Assembly (NCBI GenBank): GCA_052389755.1
Contig: JBQTHP010000007.1
Span: 1 to 47,687, forward strand
DNA from: JBQTHP01 sp052389755
GTDB taxonomy: Bacteria; Pseudomonadota; Gammaproteobacteria; Steroidobacterales; Steroidobacteraceae
Reading direction: 5' to 3'
DNA length: 47,687 nt
Below, piece after piece: positions 1 through 7,157 of this stretch; the first letter of the stretch is position 1; the number at the start of each line of letters is the position of its first letter. A program made the position numbers and the translations under genes. The notes under the pieces were generated by a model. It ran no database searches. It was not told the DNA's origin and was given only the letters and a program-made list of their open reading frames with translations.

Positions 1-441
1 GGCGTTGTCGTTCGGCCGATGAAAGACTGAGGGCATATGGACTCTTGCGTGGCACTGCGCCGCCTCCAGTTGGCCAGCATAGTGCCCTGAATTATACGCC
101 ATCGTATTTATGAATGTGTGTACTAAGGCGCCATCAAAGGTAAGGTTTCCACTGCCGACAACCAGTCGAACCTCCTGCCTCGGTCGCGACGCCCACAAGT
201 TGCGCAGAATGGCGATGACAGACGGCCGGCGAAAGAGCTTGCGTGTTCTGTGGAGACCGAGCGCTACAACGCTGATGCCGAGCAGTTCGAGCACGCCCCC
301 GGCGTAGCGGATTCGGTGCTCCCATGTCACGGGGAGAAGGCAACTCAGTGCGATCACGGCCGGGACCGTGAAGAGCCCGACCCAGAGGGTGCGCGCACGG
401 CGCGTGAGTGCCCACAACCAATTTATCCACGCGCGCAGCAT
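1..441 (-). CDS. Hypothetical membrane protein, C-terminus beyond window
   Basis: An open frame of 147 codons runs from an ATG at 439-441 to the left edge without a stop, so the C-terminus is missing. The start is backed by a strong purine-rich stretch (GGGGGGTGG) directly upstream. The protein begins MLRAWINWLWALTRRARTLW. It has two hydrophobic segments, at about residues 20-38 (VGLFTVPAVIALSCLLPV) and 46-62 (GGVLELLGISVVALGL), then a basic cytosolic-looking stretch rich in Arg. I do not recognise the family. Two N-terminal helices followed by a soluble region suggest an inner-membrane protein. It is the last member of the minus-strand accessory patch and its function is unknown. Confidence 0.55.
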   Translation of the reverse strand, partial: MLRAWINWLWALTRRARTLWVGLFTVPAVIALSCLLPVTWEHRIRYAGGVLELLGISVVALGLHRTRKLFRRPSVIAILRNLWASRPRQEVRLVVGSGNLTFDGALVHTFINTMAYNSGHYAGQLEAAQCHARVHMPSVFHRPNDNA

Positions 442-531
442 CCACCCCCCGCATGCGTAGAATTCTGCCACGGTATTCTCACAATTTTTTGCGATGGGAC
501 TCCGATGCGTGTCCTGTGGGCGTCGGATGAT

Positions 532-870
532 TCAGGTGACAGGCAGAAAGCGCGCGGCCTGGATGATCAGCTGCTCGATGTCGGCCAGCGGCAGGCACAT
601 GCGGCGCGCGATCTCGTCGTGGTCGAACTCGTAAACTTTGCGCAGCGTGAACGCCTGGCGCACCGCTTCCGGCATGAGGGCTACAGCTTCCTCAGCGGTG
701 ATAGACGCCCCAGTGCGCGTGAAATAGCGCCCGCAACTGTTGCAGACCGTGCGGCCCTCCTGCGCAACGCTCAGCTGCAGAATGCCGTCGCCACCGATCC
801 CGCGACAGGCCGGACAATCGAGGCTGGCTCTTCGGGAAGAAGGCCGGCGGCTAACCCTACTGACGATCAG
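532..870 (-). CDS. Zinc-ribbon plus sigma4-like helix-turn-helix frame, start unresolved
   Basis: The frame is open from a stop at 931-933 down to TGA at 532-534. It encodes DCPACRG, then VCNSCGRYF about 24 residues later, a pattern of paired CxxC motifs like a small zinc ribbon. The C-terminal half contains LMPEAVRQAFTLRKVYEFDH and then DEIARRMCLPLADIEQLI, which resembles sigma-70 region 4: a helix followed by a helix-turn-helix. No ATG, GTG or TTG occurs in frame ahead of the first cysteine pair. The given end is a CTG codon at 868-870, chosen only as a possible start, and it overlaps the antitoxin gene. The frame may be a real small DNA-binding protein with an unusual start, a 5'-truncated gene, or a sequence with an error. 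Confidence 0.4.
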   Translation of the reverse strand: MIVSRVSRRPSSRRASLDCPACRGIGGDGILQLSVAQEGRTVCNSCGRYFTRTGASITAEEAVALMPEAVRQAFTLRKVYEFDHDEIARRMCLPLADIEQLIIQAARFLPVT

Positions 871-1126
871 CTTTAGGCGTTTTCCCGCGCCCGGTCCAAC
901 GCGCAGCCAGGCGTGCGGATTTCGCGACCTTCAAGATTCCGCCGAGCGCTTCGTTCACAGCTTCGCTGGTTGGGAACGCAGCCGCGATCTCCGGCTCAAG
1001 CCTCACGATGTTTGAGCCTGCGGCGAAGCGCGCCGCGTATTTCCCGCGTGTGAACCCGCCCGGGAAGTCAGATCGCTTATAGCCGCGGCGCATGGAACCG
1101 TTTCGGGGTGTCTTAGCCTTCCTCAT
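857..1126 (-). CDS. Antitoxin of a BrnT-type toxin-antitoxin pair
   Basis: This 89-residue protein starts with ATG 14 bases before the end of brnT, so the two genes overlap and are probably translationally coupled. The centre reads RGKYAARFAAGSNIVRLEPE followed by AAFPTSEAVNEALGGILKVA. That matches the common small antitoxins found next to BrnT-like and other toxins: an RGKYa motif, a short beta strand (NIVRLEP), then a helix containing VNEAL. The N-terminus is very basic (MRKAKTPRNGSMRRGYKR). By family, it should bind and neutralise the BrnT ribonuclease and repress its own promoter. It differs from classic BrnA, which ends in a longer ribbon-helix-helix, so I give no symbol. Confidence 0.72.
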   Translation of the reverse strand: MRKAKTPRNGSMRRGYKRSDFPGGFTRGKYAARFAAGSNIVRLEPEIAAAFPTSEAVNEALGGILKVAKSARLAARWTGRGKTPKADRQ

Positions 1127-1385
1127 AGATTTGCCGTTCAGAGCGTGTAGCAGATCTCGCGCTGATGATACGCACCGTATCGTCCGCCTCGGTGTGAGCT
1201 ACCGCAAGAAGCCGTCCTCTATCGGATCGGCCGAAGGTAATCCAGCGCGCTTCGTCCGCGGAGTGATCGGGATCGGCGCCCGTGGCAGCAAGCGGATCAG
1301 CGAAGACGGTGCTCGCTTCTTCGAACGAGACCTTATGCTTCCTGAGATTGACTGCGGCCTTGACCCGGTCCCACTCGAAGCGCAT
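1113..1385 (-). CDS. brnT: BrnT-family ribonuclease toxin
   Basis: The protein has 90 residues, the usual BrnT length. It contains the family signature from end to end: FEWDRVKAAVNLRKHKVSFE near the N-terminus, DHSADEARWITFGRSDRGRL in the middle and VRIISARSATRSERQIYEE at the C-terminus. BrnT toxins are RelE-fold ribonucleases that arrest translation and are held inactive by a cognate antitoxin. The conserved Lys/His of the KH.V motif and the C-terminal Arg/Tyr are all present, so the toxin looks intact. The ATG at 1383-1385 overlaps nothing upstream. The antitoxin follows with a 14-base overlap, the usual toxin-first order. It is the only intact toxin in the 1-2.7 kb patch. Confidence 0.85.
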   Translation of the reverse strand: MRFEWDRVKAAVNLRKHKVSFEEASTVFADPLAATGADPDHSADEARWITFGRSDRGRLLAVAHTEADDTVRIISARSATRSERQIYEEG

Positions 1386-1394
1386 GCCATGATT

Positions 1395-1471
1395 TTACCC
1401 CCAGCGCTCCAGGTGCCGCCGCGCGCCCAGGCGCCGTGCACGAGTACGAACGCGGCCCGCCGTGACTGCAA
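1395..1471 (-). pseudogene. Truncated alpha/beta-hydrolase N-terminal fragment
   Basis: Directly after the lipoprotein stop, a minus-strand frame beginning with TTG reads AAFVLVHGAWARGGTW within its first 21 residues. The strand plus HGxW oxyanion-hole motif (VLVHGAW followed by a GG.W turn) is typical of the start of small alpha/beta-hydrolases of the EstC/salicylate-esterase type. After about 25 residues the similarity ends and the DNA becomes the upstream and coding region of brnT. No nucleophile elbow, Asp or His motif follows. I read it as the stub of a hydrolase gene cut off when the BrnT module or its flank arrived, or by a deletion. Chance resemblance is possible because the segment is short. 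Confidence 0.4.
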
Positions 1472-1472
1472 T

Positions 1473-2021
1473 CTAGTTGGTGAGCTTGTGGTCGTAGCTC
1501 AGCACCCGCGACAACTTCCACCCTGTCGCATCCTTTTTCCACACTTGGGTGAACAGGGCGACCTCGACCAGCTTTTCCGGCTTGCCCGGCAGCAACTGGT
1601 AGAAGCGGTGCTCGCCGACCTGGATCGCGCCATAGTTGTTCAGCGGATAAACCTTCATGCTCCCGGGGACGAGCTCGCGTCTGGCACGGTAGTCCTCGCC
1701 CGTTTTCTGGCGCGCACACATGCCCTCGATCGCGTTCACGAATTGCGCGCCCGACGTGGCTGTGAGCCCGCCCTTGTCGTGGTACATCTCGAAGTCGTCG
1801 GTGACCAGTGTGGTCAGCGTCGCGGTGTCGCACGTATCGAAGACGGTGGCGAACAGGATATGGTCCTTTGCAGCGATCTCGTCATAGAGCTCCTGCGTGG
1901 CCTTTGGGCCCGCCCGCGGTCCGCCGCCCTGAGATTCGGTCGCGACGCTGGAGGGTGCCACGGTCGAGCAGCCCTGGGCCGCGGCAAGAAAGCCGGTTGC
2001 AAGCAGAAGTCGGCAAGTCAT
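1473..2021 (-). CDS. NTF2-like (DUF4440/SnoaL-type) lipoprotein
   Basis: The protein has 182 residues from the ATG at 2019-2021. That start is preferred over frame extensions further upstream because it gives a clean lipoprotein signal: MTCRLLLATGFLAAAQGC, with a lipobox ending in Cys18. The mature part has the alpha+beta pattern of DUF4440/NTF2-like proteins. It begins with a helix containing YDEIAAKDHILFATVFDTCD, continues with TLVTDDFEMYHDKGG, and ends with the strand VWKKDATGWKLSRVLSYDHK. Members are usually small-ligand binders or ketosteroid-isomerase-like proteins, often without a known substrate. It is likely anchored in the cell envelope. The upstream frame in the same phase is a leftover of a toxin gene (see 2027-2128), not part of this protein. 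Confidence 0.75.
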   Translation of the reverse strand: MTCRLLLATGFLAAAQGCSTVAPSSVATESQGGGPRAGPKATQELYDEIAAKDHILFATVFDTCDTATLTTLVTDDFEMYHDKGGLTATSGAQFVNAIEGMCARQKTGEDYRARRELVPGSMKVYPLNNYGAIQVGEHRFYQLLPGKPEKLVEVALFTQVWKKDATGWKLSRVLSYDHKLTN

Positions 2022-2026
2022 GTGAC

Positions 2027-2128
2027 TTAGACCGACACAGCGTTCAAGCTCTGCAACGAATCGCCCACCGAGCCCCGGCACTTCGGTAGGAACTCCTCTC
2101 GGGCCTCGGCGTGCAGCTCGAACTGCAT
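2027..2128 (-). pseudogene. RelE/ParE-type toxin remnant, frameshifted and truncated
   Basis: Two adjacent minus-strand frames together spell the start of a RelE/ParE-superfamily toxin. Frame one, fused in phase to the antitoxin, reads MQFELHAEAREEF (2090-2128). Frame two continues with TEVPGLGGRFVAELERCVGL, the helix that follows in intact toxins. Between them about seven residues and the reading phase are lost, and the catalytic C-terminal half is absent because the lipoprotein gene begins there. The order antitoxin then toxin is the normal one for this addiction-module family. The toxin is therefore almost certainly dead while its antitoxin frame persists. Confidence 0.6.
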
Positions 2129-2356
2129 CACTTCAGGCGCGAGCGCGCCTGCCTCAACACCTCCTCGCCAGGAACCCTTGACTATTCCTGCCTCGATCTC
2201 TGCAAGGCGGCGCTGCGACTCCTCGAGCCACGCGCGGTCTGCATCCGGATCGGCAGGCGCATCGAGCTCGCTGATGAGCGCCTTCAACAGCTGCGCGCGC
2301 TCTTTTGCAATAAGCGCGTGAATATCGCGCTCAATGTCGGCGAGGGCACGTGCCAT
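2027..2356 (-). CDS. Addiction-module antitoxin, fused to toxin stub
   Basis: Residues 1-75 match the putative addiction-module component family: a helix with KERAQLLKALISELDAP, an acidic linker (ADPDADRAWLEESQRRLAEI) and EAGIVKGSW. Such proteins are antitoxins of RelE/ParE-type toxins. In intact modules the antitoxin ends near here and the toxin gene overlaps it. In this copy no stop separates them, so the frame runs on through MQFELHAEAREEF and a frameshifted tail to residue 109. Either the stop was lost by a small deletion or the antitoxin is now an antitoxin-toxin-stub fusion. The N-terminal part looks undamaged, so binding function could remain. It lies 57 bases downstream of hicB. Confidence 0.65.
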   Translation of the reverse strand: MARALADIERDIHALIAKERAQLLKALISELDAPADPDADRAWLEESQRRLAEIEAGIVKGSWRGGVEAGALAPEVMQFELHAEAREEFLPKCRGSVGDSLQSLNAVSV

Positions 2357-2413
2357 AACGTTGCGTCTCCAAGCTAACCTACAACCGAGTGTACGGCGGC
2401 ACGCAACGCGTTG

Positions 2414-2626
2414 TTAGGCGGCAACTTCCACGTAATCGACGCGACTAGAAGGATCAGGGATCGGTTCTCCATCCGCGCGTAGCCCCTCGAGGTGGAACTC
2501 GATCGCTTCGCGGATCGCCGCTTCCGTCTCCTCGAGCGTTGAGCCCGTGGCCACGCAGCCAGGCAGATCGGGCACGTACGCGGAGAAGTTACCCTCTGCC
2601 TTTTCGATGACGACGGCGTAGCGCAT
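2414..2626 (-). CDS. hicB: HicB-family antitoxin
   Basis: This 70-residue protein begins MRYAVVIEKAEGNFSAYVPD and continues LPGCVATGSTLEETEAAIRE and AIEFHLEGLRADGEPIPDPS. That is the full partial-RNase-H fold of short HicB antitoxins: the Y.PDLPGC..G.T.EE motif, then a helix with AI..HL..L...G. Short versions lack the C-terminal DNA-binding domain of longer HicB proteins. HicB normally neutralises the HicA mRNA interferase encoded just upstream. Here only the tail of hicA remains (2638-2706), so this antitoxin has no intact local partner. The DNA after its stop begins GCCTAAC, discussed under rejected items. Confidence 0.82.
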   Translation of the reverse strand: MRYAVVIEKAEGNFSAYVPDLPGCVATGSTLEETEAAIREAIEFHLEGLRADGEPIPDPSSRVDYVEVAA

Positions 2627-2637
2627 AGGAAGATGAC

Positions 2638-2706
2638 CTATCTCTTAAGACGTGCCTGTTTGAGGATACTGTTCAGGGTGCCCGGAGCCAAATCGCCGCT
2701 GGGTAC
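2638..2706 (-). pseudogene. hicA: HicA toxin remnant, C-terminal tail only
   Basis: The 23 codons ahead of TAG at 2638-2640 read VPSGDLAPGTLNSILKQARL and KR. This is the C-terminal strand and helix of HicA (compare the family pattern VP.H...L..GTL.SILKQAGL). The catalytic His and the double-stranded-RNA-binding-like core should lie upstream, but there the DNA is the 3' end of the DUF58 gene, whose stop is at 2709-2711. So roughly the first two thirds of hicA has been deleted. The remnant sits in its normal position directly 5' of hicB. No translation start belongs to it, so it is not expected to be expressed as a toxin. Confidence 0.65.
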
Positions 2707-2708
2707 CT

Positions 2709-4007
2709 TCAGATCCTTCTGGCGCGCCGTAGGCGCTCGTACTCTCCGAACACCGCGCGCTCGAGCTGCTCGTCGCGTGTTGCGACTACCGGCACGCCGA
2801 GCCTGCGAAGCAGTTCGAGCTGGCGACGCGTACGCACTTCGTGCTCCTCGGCGGCGAGCGCGATCCAGGGATCGCGCCACGTGCGCGCTTCGCGGCGGGC
2901 GAGTCCCTCGATCTCGGTGTTCCGTGCGCCCGCAGCCACCACGAGGTGCGGCGGCGAGAGCATGCGCACCGCGCGGGCGAGCTGATCGGCGATCGTCGCA
3001 TCGTCGAGATCGGTGAGCAGCAGCACGAGACTGCGATGCCGAAGCAGCGAGCGGATGCGCGCGGCGGCTGCAAGCGGATCGGACTCGGCCGGCTCCGTCG
3101 ACATCCGCTCGAGCGTCCGGCGGATGCGTGCGACGGCGGGTGCGCCGCGCTCGGGCGCGCACACCGCAAGCGGCCGGTCCGCAAATACGACGAGACCGAT
3201 GCGATCGTCGTTGTGCGTGGCTTCCTCGGCAAAGCGAGCGGCGAGATTCGCATACAGGCCCAGCCGATCCAGTCGCCCGGCGCGGATGCGGCTGAGGCGC
3301 CCGGCATCGATCGCGACGACGACGTCGAGGTGCTGATCCTCGGTGAACTCGCGGCTCACGAGCCGGCGCGTGCGAGCCGACGCCTTCCAGTCGATGCGCG
3401 ACAGCGGATCACCCGCGACGTACGCGCGGAGCTGATGCAGCTCGGAGCCTGCGCCGGCGACACGCCGCGCACGCTGCCCCGTGGCGGTACCGCGCGGGCG
3501 CGACGCTGCGATCCGTTGCGTATCCGGCGCGACGACGATCCCGCGCGCAGCGGGCAGATCGCGCGGCCACCATGCAAGGCCGAATCGTCCGAGAATTCGC
3601 GCGGGAACCACCGGCCATGAGTGAGTGCCGAGGCGCACCGAATACAGCGAGAACTGCTCGTGCACTCTCGAGCGCGCGGCGGCGGTGACCGTTCGCGGCG
3701 CGCCGAGCGGCTCGACGGCGACGGGCGTCACCGGCGCGTATTGGAGCGTAAGCGGACGGCGCGTGCGATTCGTGAACGCGAACGCGCCACGGTGCTCGCG
3801 ACCGAGGTACAGCCGCGGTTGCACCTCCACGTTGAAATCCACGCCCGCGCCGTGCGTGAGCCAGCCTTCGATCGCGAGCCCTGCAAGCAGCAGCAGCGCC
3901 GGCCAGCGCCACAGCGCGGCGAACGCGGGTTCGTCGGACCAGATGCCCGCGACGGCGAGCACCGCGGTGAGCACGACGAGTTGATACGCGCGCGCGGCCA
4001 GGTGCAT
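2709..4007 (-). CDS. DUF58 domain protein (von Willebrand A-like)
   Basis: The protein has 432 residues. Two hydrophobic segments at about 7-22 and 34-50 anchor it to the membrane. The DUF58 hallmark lies at residues 196-212: YVAGDPLSRIDWKASAR, followed by LVSREFTEDQ. After it comes a von Willebrand A-like domain starting LDVVVAIDAG, with LVLLLTDLDD as a later strand. The first Asp-x-Gly-x-Ser of the metal site reads DAGRLS. DUF58 proteins occur beside MoxR ATPases, probably as substrates or partners, and are linked to envelope integrity; the biochemical role is not established. Its ATG overlaps the moxR stop by one base (TGATG). It is the last gene of the five-gene operon. Confidence 0.9.
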   Translation of the reverse strand: MHLAARAYQLVVLTAVLAVAGIWSDEPAFAALWRWPALLLLAGLAIEGWLTHGAGVDFNVEVQPRLYLGREHRGAFAFTNRTRRPLTLQYAPVTPVAVEPLGAPRTVTAAARSRVHEQFSLYSVRLGTHSWPVVPARILGRFGLAWWPRDLPAARGIVVAPDTQRIAASRPRGTATGQRARRVAGAGSELHQLRAYVAGDPLSRIDWKASARTRRLVSREFTEDQHLDVVVAIDAGRLSRIRAGRLDRLGLYANLAARFAEEATHNDDRIGLVVFADRPLAVCAPERGAPAVARIRRTLERMSTEPAESDPLAAAARIRSLLRHRSLVLLLTDLDDATIADQLARAVRMLSPPHLVVAAGARNTEIEGLARREARTWRDPWIALAAEEHEVRTRRQLELLRRLGVPVVATRDEQLERAVFGEYERLRRARRI

Positions 4008-4957
4008 CAGCGCGGCACCGGCGTGTCGTTCAGCAAGGCAGTCACGAGATCGAGATCGGTCGTGCCTTCGAGCGCGGCTTCCGAGGCGGGGACGAGCCGG
4101 TGCGCGGCAACCCAGACCGCGACGGCCTTCACATCGTCGGGCGTGGCGAACTCGCTGCGGCGCGCGGCGGCGGCGATGCGCGCGGCCTTGATGAGCGCGA
4201 GCGCGCCGCGCGTCGAGAGCCCGAGCTCGATGCGCGCGTGCTCGCGCGAGGCACGCGCAAGATCGAGCACGTAGCCGGCGAGCGGCTCCGAGACGTGGAC
4301 GCGCTCGACCTCGGCACGCGCCTTGTCGAGCAAGGCGCGGGCGATCGTCTTCAGGTCGGTGGGGAGCACGTGCGCCGCCTCGAGGCGCGCGCCATACCGC
4401 GCCAGGATCCGCGCCTCCGCTTCACGCTCGGGATAGCTGATATCGACGCGCAGCATGAAGCGATCGAGCTGCGACTCCGGCAGCGGATAGGTGCCTTCGA
4501 ACTCGTGCGGGTTCTGGGTCGCGAGCACGAGAAAGTCCGGTGGCAGCTCATGGAGCTCGCCGTCGGCGCTGATCTGCCGCTCCTCCATCGCCTCGAGCAA
4601 CGCCGACTGCGTCTTCGGACCCGCGCGATTGATCTCATCCACCAGCACGACGTCGGCGAACACCGGGCCGCGCCGGAACACGAAGCGCCGCTGCGCCTCG
4701 TCGAAGACGTGCACTCCGATGATGTCGCTCGGCATGAGATCGGGCGTACCCTGGATGCGCCTGAACTCTCCGCCGAGCACGCGCGCGAGTGTCTTCGCGA
4801 GCAGCGTCTTGCCGAGCCCGGGCACGCCCTGGACGAGCACGTGGCCGCGCGCGACGAGCGCAATCGTCAGGGCACGAATCGCGCCTTCGACGCCGATGAC
4901 GACTCGGCCGAGCTCGCCCGACAGCATGGTTTCGAGCTCTCGAACGGATCCAGTCAT
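4007..4957 (-). CDS. MoxR-family AAA+ ATPase
   Basis: The protein has 316 residues from the ATG at 4955-4957, which overlaps the stop of the DUF4350 gene as ATGA. It is a MoxR-type chaperone-like AAA+ ATPase. Walker A is GVPGLGKT at residues 44-51. Walker B is VVLVDEINRA, followed by the sensor-1 region LVLATQNPHEFEGTYPLPES and the arginine-finger region LDRFMLRVDI. The C-terminal lid domain (ELGLSTRGALALIKAARIAA) is present. The family helps assemble or activate protein complexes, often acting on neighbouring von Willebrand A proteins. Its partner here is most likely the DUF58 protein immediately downstream. A longer in-phase frame upstream is a shadow of the DUF4350 gene. Confidence 0.92.
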   Translation of the reverse strand: MTGSVRELETMLSGELGRVVIGVEGAIRALTIALVARGHVLVQGVPGLGKTLLAKTLARVLGGEFRRIQGTPDLMPSDIIGVHVFDEAQRRFVFRRGPVFADVVLVDEINRAGPKTQSALLEAMEERQISADGELHELPPDFLVLATQNPHEFEGTYPLPESQLDRFMLRVDISYPEREAEARILARYGARLEAAHVLPTDLKTIARALLDKARAEVERVHVSEPLAGYVLDLARASREHARIELGLSTRGALALIKAARIAAAARRSEFATPDDVKAVAVWVAAHRLVPASEAALEGTTDLDLVTALLNDTPVPR

Positions 4958-6201
4958 GTCATCAGCCTTTCGATGCGGACCAGCAGGTTGTGCAACGAAA
5001 TGAGCGGCACGCGTCGCGACGCGCTTGCTGCCGCGTACCAGCGCTTCAGGCGTTCGAGGTCCGCGGCCGGCAGGTGCGGCTGGCGCTCGAGATAAGCCCA
5101 CGGCGGCCCATCGCGCGCCGTCAGCGACGCCCGGCGGCGCGTCCGTGCAAAGAAATGCTCGATCAGCGCCCGCGCGGCGGCGGGCCGCGAGAGCACGCGC
5201 GCGAAGAATCCACCGCCAGCTTCGACGAGCTCCGCCTCCCGGGGCGCCGGGGCGCGCATGACCGGCGTACGCAGTCGCGTCGAGCCCAGAACCCAGATGA
5301 GCCATAGCGCGCAGAGGATCGCCACGCTCAGGTACAACCGATGGTCCGAATAGAACTGCCGCGGATCGTACGCGCCACCGAGCCCCTGATGCAGATCGTC
5401 GAAGAGTACGGCGCCGCCGGGACCGACGTTCGCCGCGACGAGATTCGCGAACAGCCGCGCATTGTCGGCGCCGCCGATCGCGCGGTTCGTAAAGAGACTG
5501 CCGAAGCCACTGACGATGATGCGCCCCTCCCCGAGCGGGCGCGTCCAGAGAGCTCCCTCGTCCGTGCGCTCATCTCGCGCGAGCGCCAGCACGAAACCAT
5601 CGTACGGCACCTTCACGCGCCACGGCCGCGCCGGCGCATCCGAGAGCGCGACGGCCGCATGCACGCCCTCGAAATACACGTGCCTGCGATTCGGCACGAG
5701 CGTCGCGCGGTACGGCTCGGCGAACGAACGCGACGGAGATATCTGTTCCCCGGACGTTGGTTCGAACTCGAGGCCGGTGAGCAGACTCAGGTCGGCCGCG
5801 GACAACCCCGCGGGCGCGTGCGCCCAATCCGGCTGATCCGCGAGCGCGGCAACCACTAGCAGCGTGTTGCCCGCGGCGATCCAGCGCGCGAGCCGCAGAA
5901 ATTCCTCGGTGCGGAAGCTCACCGAGGCCGGCAGCGTCACGATCAGCAGATTCCCCGTCGGAGCTGCGCTGCGTGCCGGATCGGAGAGGCGATCAAAGCG
6001 ATCGCGCCACGACGCGACGCGTATCCGTTCGCTCTGCAGCCAGGCGAACGCGGCGTAATGGCCGTTGCCGCGGCGTTCGGCCGATGTCGGGCGCGGCACG
6101 TCGGCGGCGGTATCGAGACGCCCCTCGCCCCGCAGGAACATCGCCGCGAAGAGCACGAGCGCGCCGAGCGCACAGGCGAGCGTGATGAGGCGTTCTTTCA
6201 T
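4954..6201 (-). CDS. DUF4350 domain membrane protein
   Basis: This 415-residue protein has one N-terminal membrane helix (residues 5-24, LITLACALGALVLFAAMFL). It is followed by a large domain with the DUF4350 pattern: an R.NGHYAAFAWLQ segment near residue 45, GNLLIVTLPASVSF, WIAAGNTLLVVA, and GEGRIIVSGFGSLFTNRAIG. A second helix near residue 292 (LYLSVAILCALWLIWVLGS) returns to the cytoplasm, leaving an Arg-rich C-terminal tail. The domain between the helices is probably periplasmic. DUF4350 proteins form a recurrent cluster with MoxR, DUF58 and DUF4129 genes; their activity is unknown. Start and stop overlap both neighbours by four bases, indicating tight translational coupling. Confidence 0.88.
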   Translation of the reverse strand: MKERLITLACALGALVLFAAMFLRGEGRLDTAADVPRPTSAERRGNGHYAAFAWLQSERIRVASWRDRFDRLSDPARSAAPTGNLLIVTLPASVSFRTEEFLRLARWIAAGNTLLVVAALADQPDWAHAPAGLSAADLSLLTGLEFEPTSGEQISPSRSFAEPYRATLVPNRRHVYFEGVHAAVALSDAPARPWRVKVPYDGFVLALARDERTDEGALWTRPLGEGRIIVSGFGSLFTNRAIGGADNARLFANLVAANVGPGGAVLFDDLHQGLGGAYDPRQFYSDHRLYLSVAILCALWLIWVLGSTRLRTPVMRAPAPREAELVEAGGGFFARVLSRPAAARALIEHFFARTRRRASLTARDGPPWAYLERQPHLPAADLERLKRWYAAASASRRVPLISLHNLLVRIERLMT

Positions 6202-7154
6202 GACGGCCGCGCGCTTGCCGCGTCGAGCGTCGCGAGGAGCGCCGCGCCCGCATCGACGGCCCGCGACAGCGAGCCTGGCGATGCTGGGACGGCTGCATAC
6301 CGCACCTGTTCGGCGGCGGCCGACAGCTCCGCGAGCCGCTCGCGATCGCTTGCATCGGGCAGCGCAGCCAGGGCCTGCGCTTCGCGCACCGTGAGAGTCG
6401 CTGCCCGCGGCAATCGGCCCGCTTGCGCGAGCCGCTCGAATATGAGGCGCAGCAGAAGGCCCGGACGTTCCTGCAGGCTGGCTTGCTCGATCTGCCTGCG
6501 CGTGACACGCGGAACGGCGCGCCTCTCGATCGTCACCGGGCGTTCACCACCGCTGCGGCGGCGGCGAAAAGCACCGGCAACACGCAGCTCGTTCGCGACG
6601 ATGAGCGCTGCGAGCGCGACGACCAGCGCCACCGCGATGTACGTGATGGTTTCGATCACGATCTGAGAGACCGGACCGCGCCGCAACAAGCGCTCGAGCC
6701 ACCCGGACGGCTCATCGTCCGGCGCACGCTCGAGCACCGTCTCGAGCCACTGCCGCACGCGGTCCCACGGACCACCGCGGCGCGCCTGCGCGCTCTCGAG
6801 GCCCTCGAGCACTTCATGCAGCTTCGCCGTGCCCGGGCGGCGTCCGGTGGGCTCGCGCGCGCCCTCCCGTTCGATCAGCGTCGCGAGCTCCTCGAGGCCG
6901 CCGACGGACAGATCGTTCCCCGCCTCGCGCCAGCTGCGCGGCAGCCACTCTTGCCACTCGCTCGACGCGAGCAGCCGCACGAGCTCAGGGCAGCGCGAGG
7001 CGATGCGCGCATAGCCGACGTCGATCTGCACGTCGAGCCGCGTCTGACAGGTCCTGATCGCAGCGCGCAGCGGTTCGGCCGCCGACGCGGATTCGATCGA
7101 AAGGCCCGCGATCAGTACCGCGGTGATGCATGTGTGCGATGCAGTCCGACGCAC
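6198..7154 (-). CDS. DUF4129 domain protein
   Basis: The protein has 318 residues and starts with GTG. A signal-like N-terminus (TCITAVLIAGLSIESASA) precedes a soluble region. One membrane helix follows at about residues 165-187 (VIETITYIAVALVVALAALI), then a basic stretch (RRRRSGGERPVTIERR). The C-terminal DUF4129 domain contains LLLRLIFERLAQAGRLPRAA and TLTVREAQALAALPDASDRE, which look like helices in the cytoplasm. The same domain is found at the C-terminus of some transglutaminase-like proteins that co-occur with MoxR/DUF58. The gene lies 3 bases after the upstream membrane-protein gene and overlaps DUF4350 by ATGA. Function is inferred only from the conserved neighbourhood. Confidence 0.82.
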   Translation of the reverse strand: MRRTASHTCITAVLIAGLSIESASAAEPLRAAIRTCQTRLDVQIDVGYARIASRCPELVRLLASSEWQEWLPRSWREAGNDLSVGGLEELATLIEREGAREPTGRRPGTAKLHEVLEGLESAQARRGGPWDRVRQWLETVLERAPDDEPSGWLERLLRRGPVSQIVIETITYIAVALVVALAALIVANELRVAGAFRRRRSGGERPVTIERRAVPRVTRRQIEQASLQERPGLLLRLIFERLAQAGRLPRAATLTVREAQALAALPDASDRERLAELSAAAEQVRYAAVPASPGSLSRAVDAGAALLATLDAASARPS

Positions 7155-7157
7155 GAG

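Noticed and set aside
250..876. 208-codon plus-strand frame at the left end
   Set aside because: It lies opposite two minus-strand frames with recognisable features (membrane helices; paired CxxC and helix-turn-helix) and has none itself.
1092..2030. 312-codon plus-strand frame opposite brnT and the NTF2-like lipoprotein
   Set aside because: Both minus-strand genes match known families; the plus frame is low in recognisable structure.
2357..2417. Integron attC-like site after hicB (minus strand GCCTAAC then GTTAGC about 40 bases later)
   Set aside because: The right-hand box is GTTAGCT, not GTTRRRY, and the inner halves do not pair. One half-match near a stop codon is not enough, although toxin-antitoxin cassettes are common in integrons.
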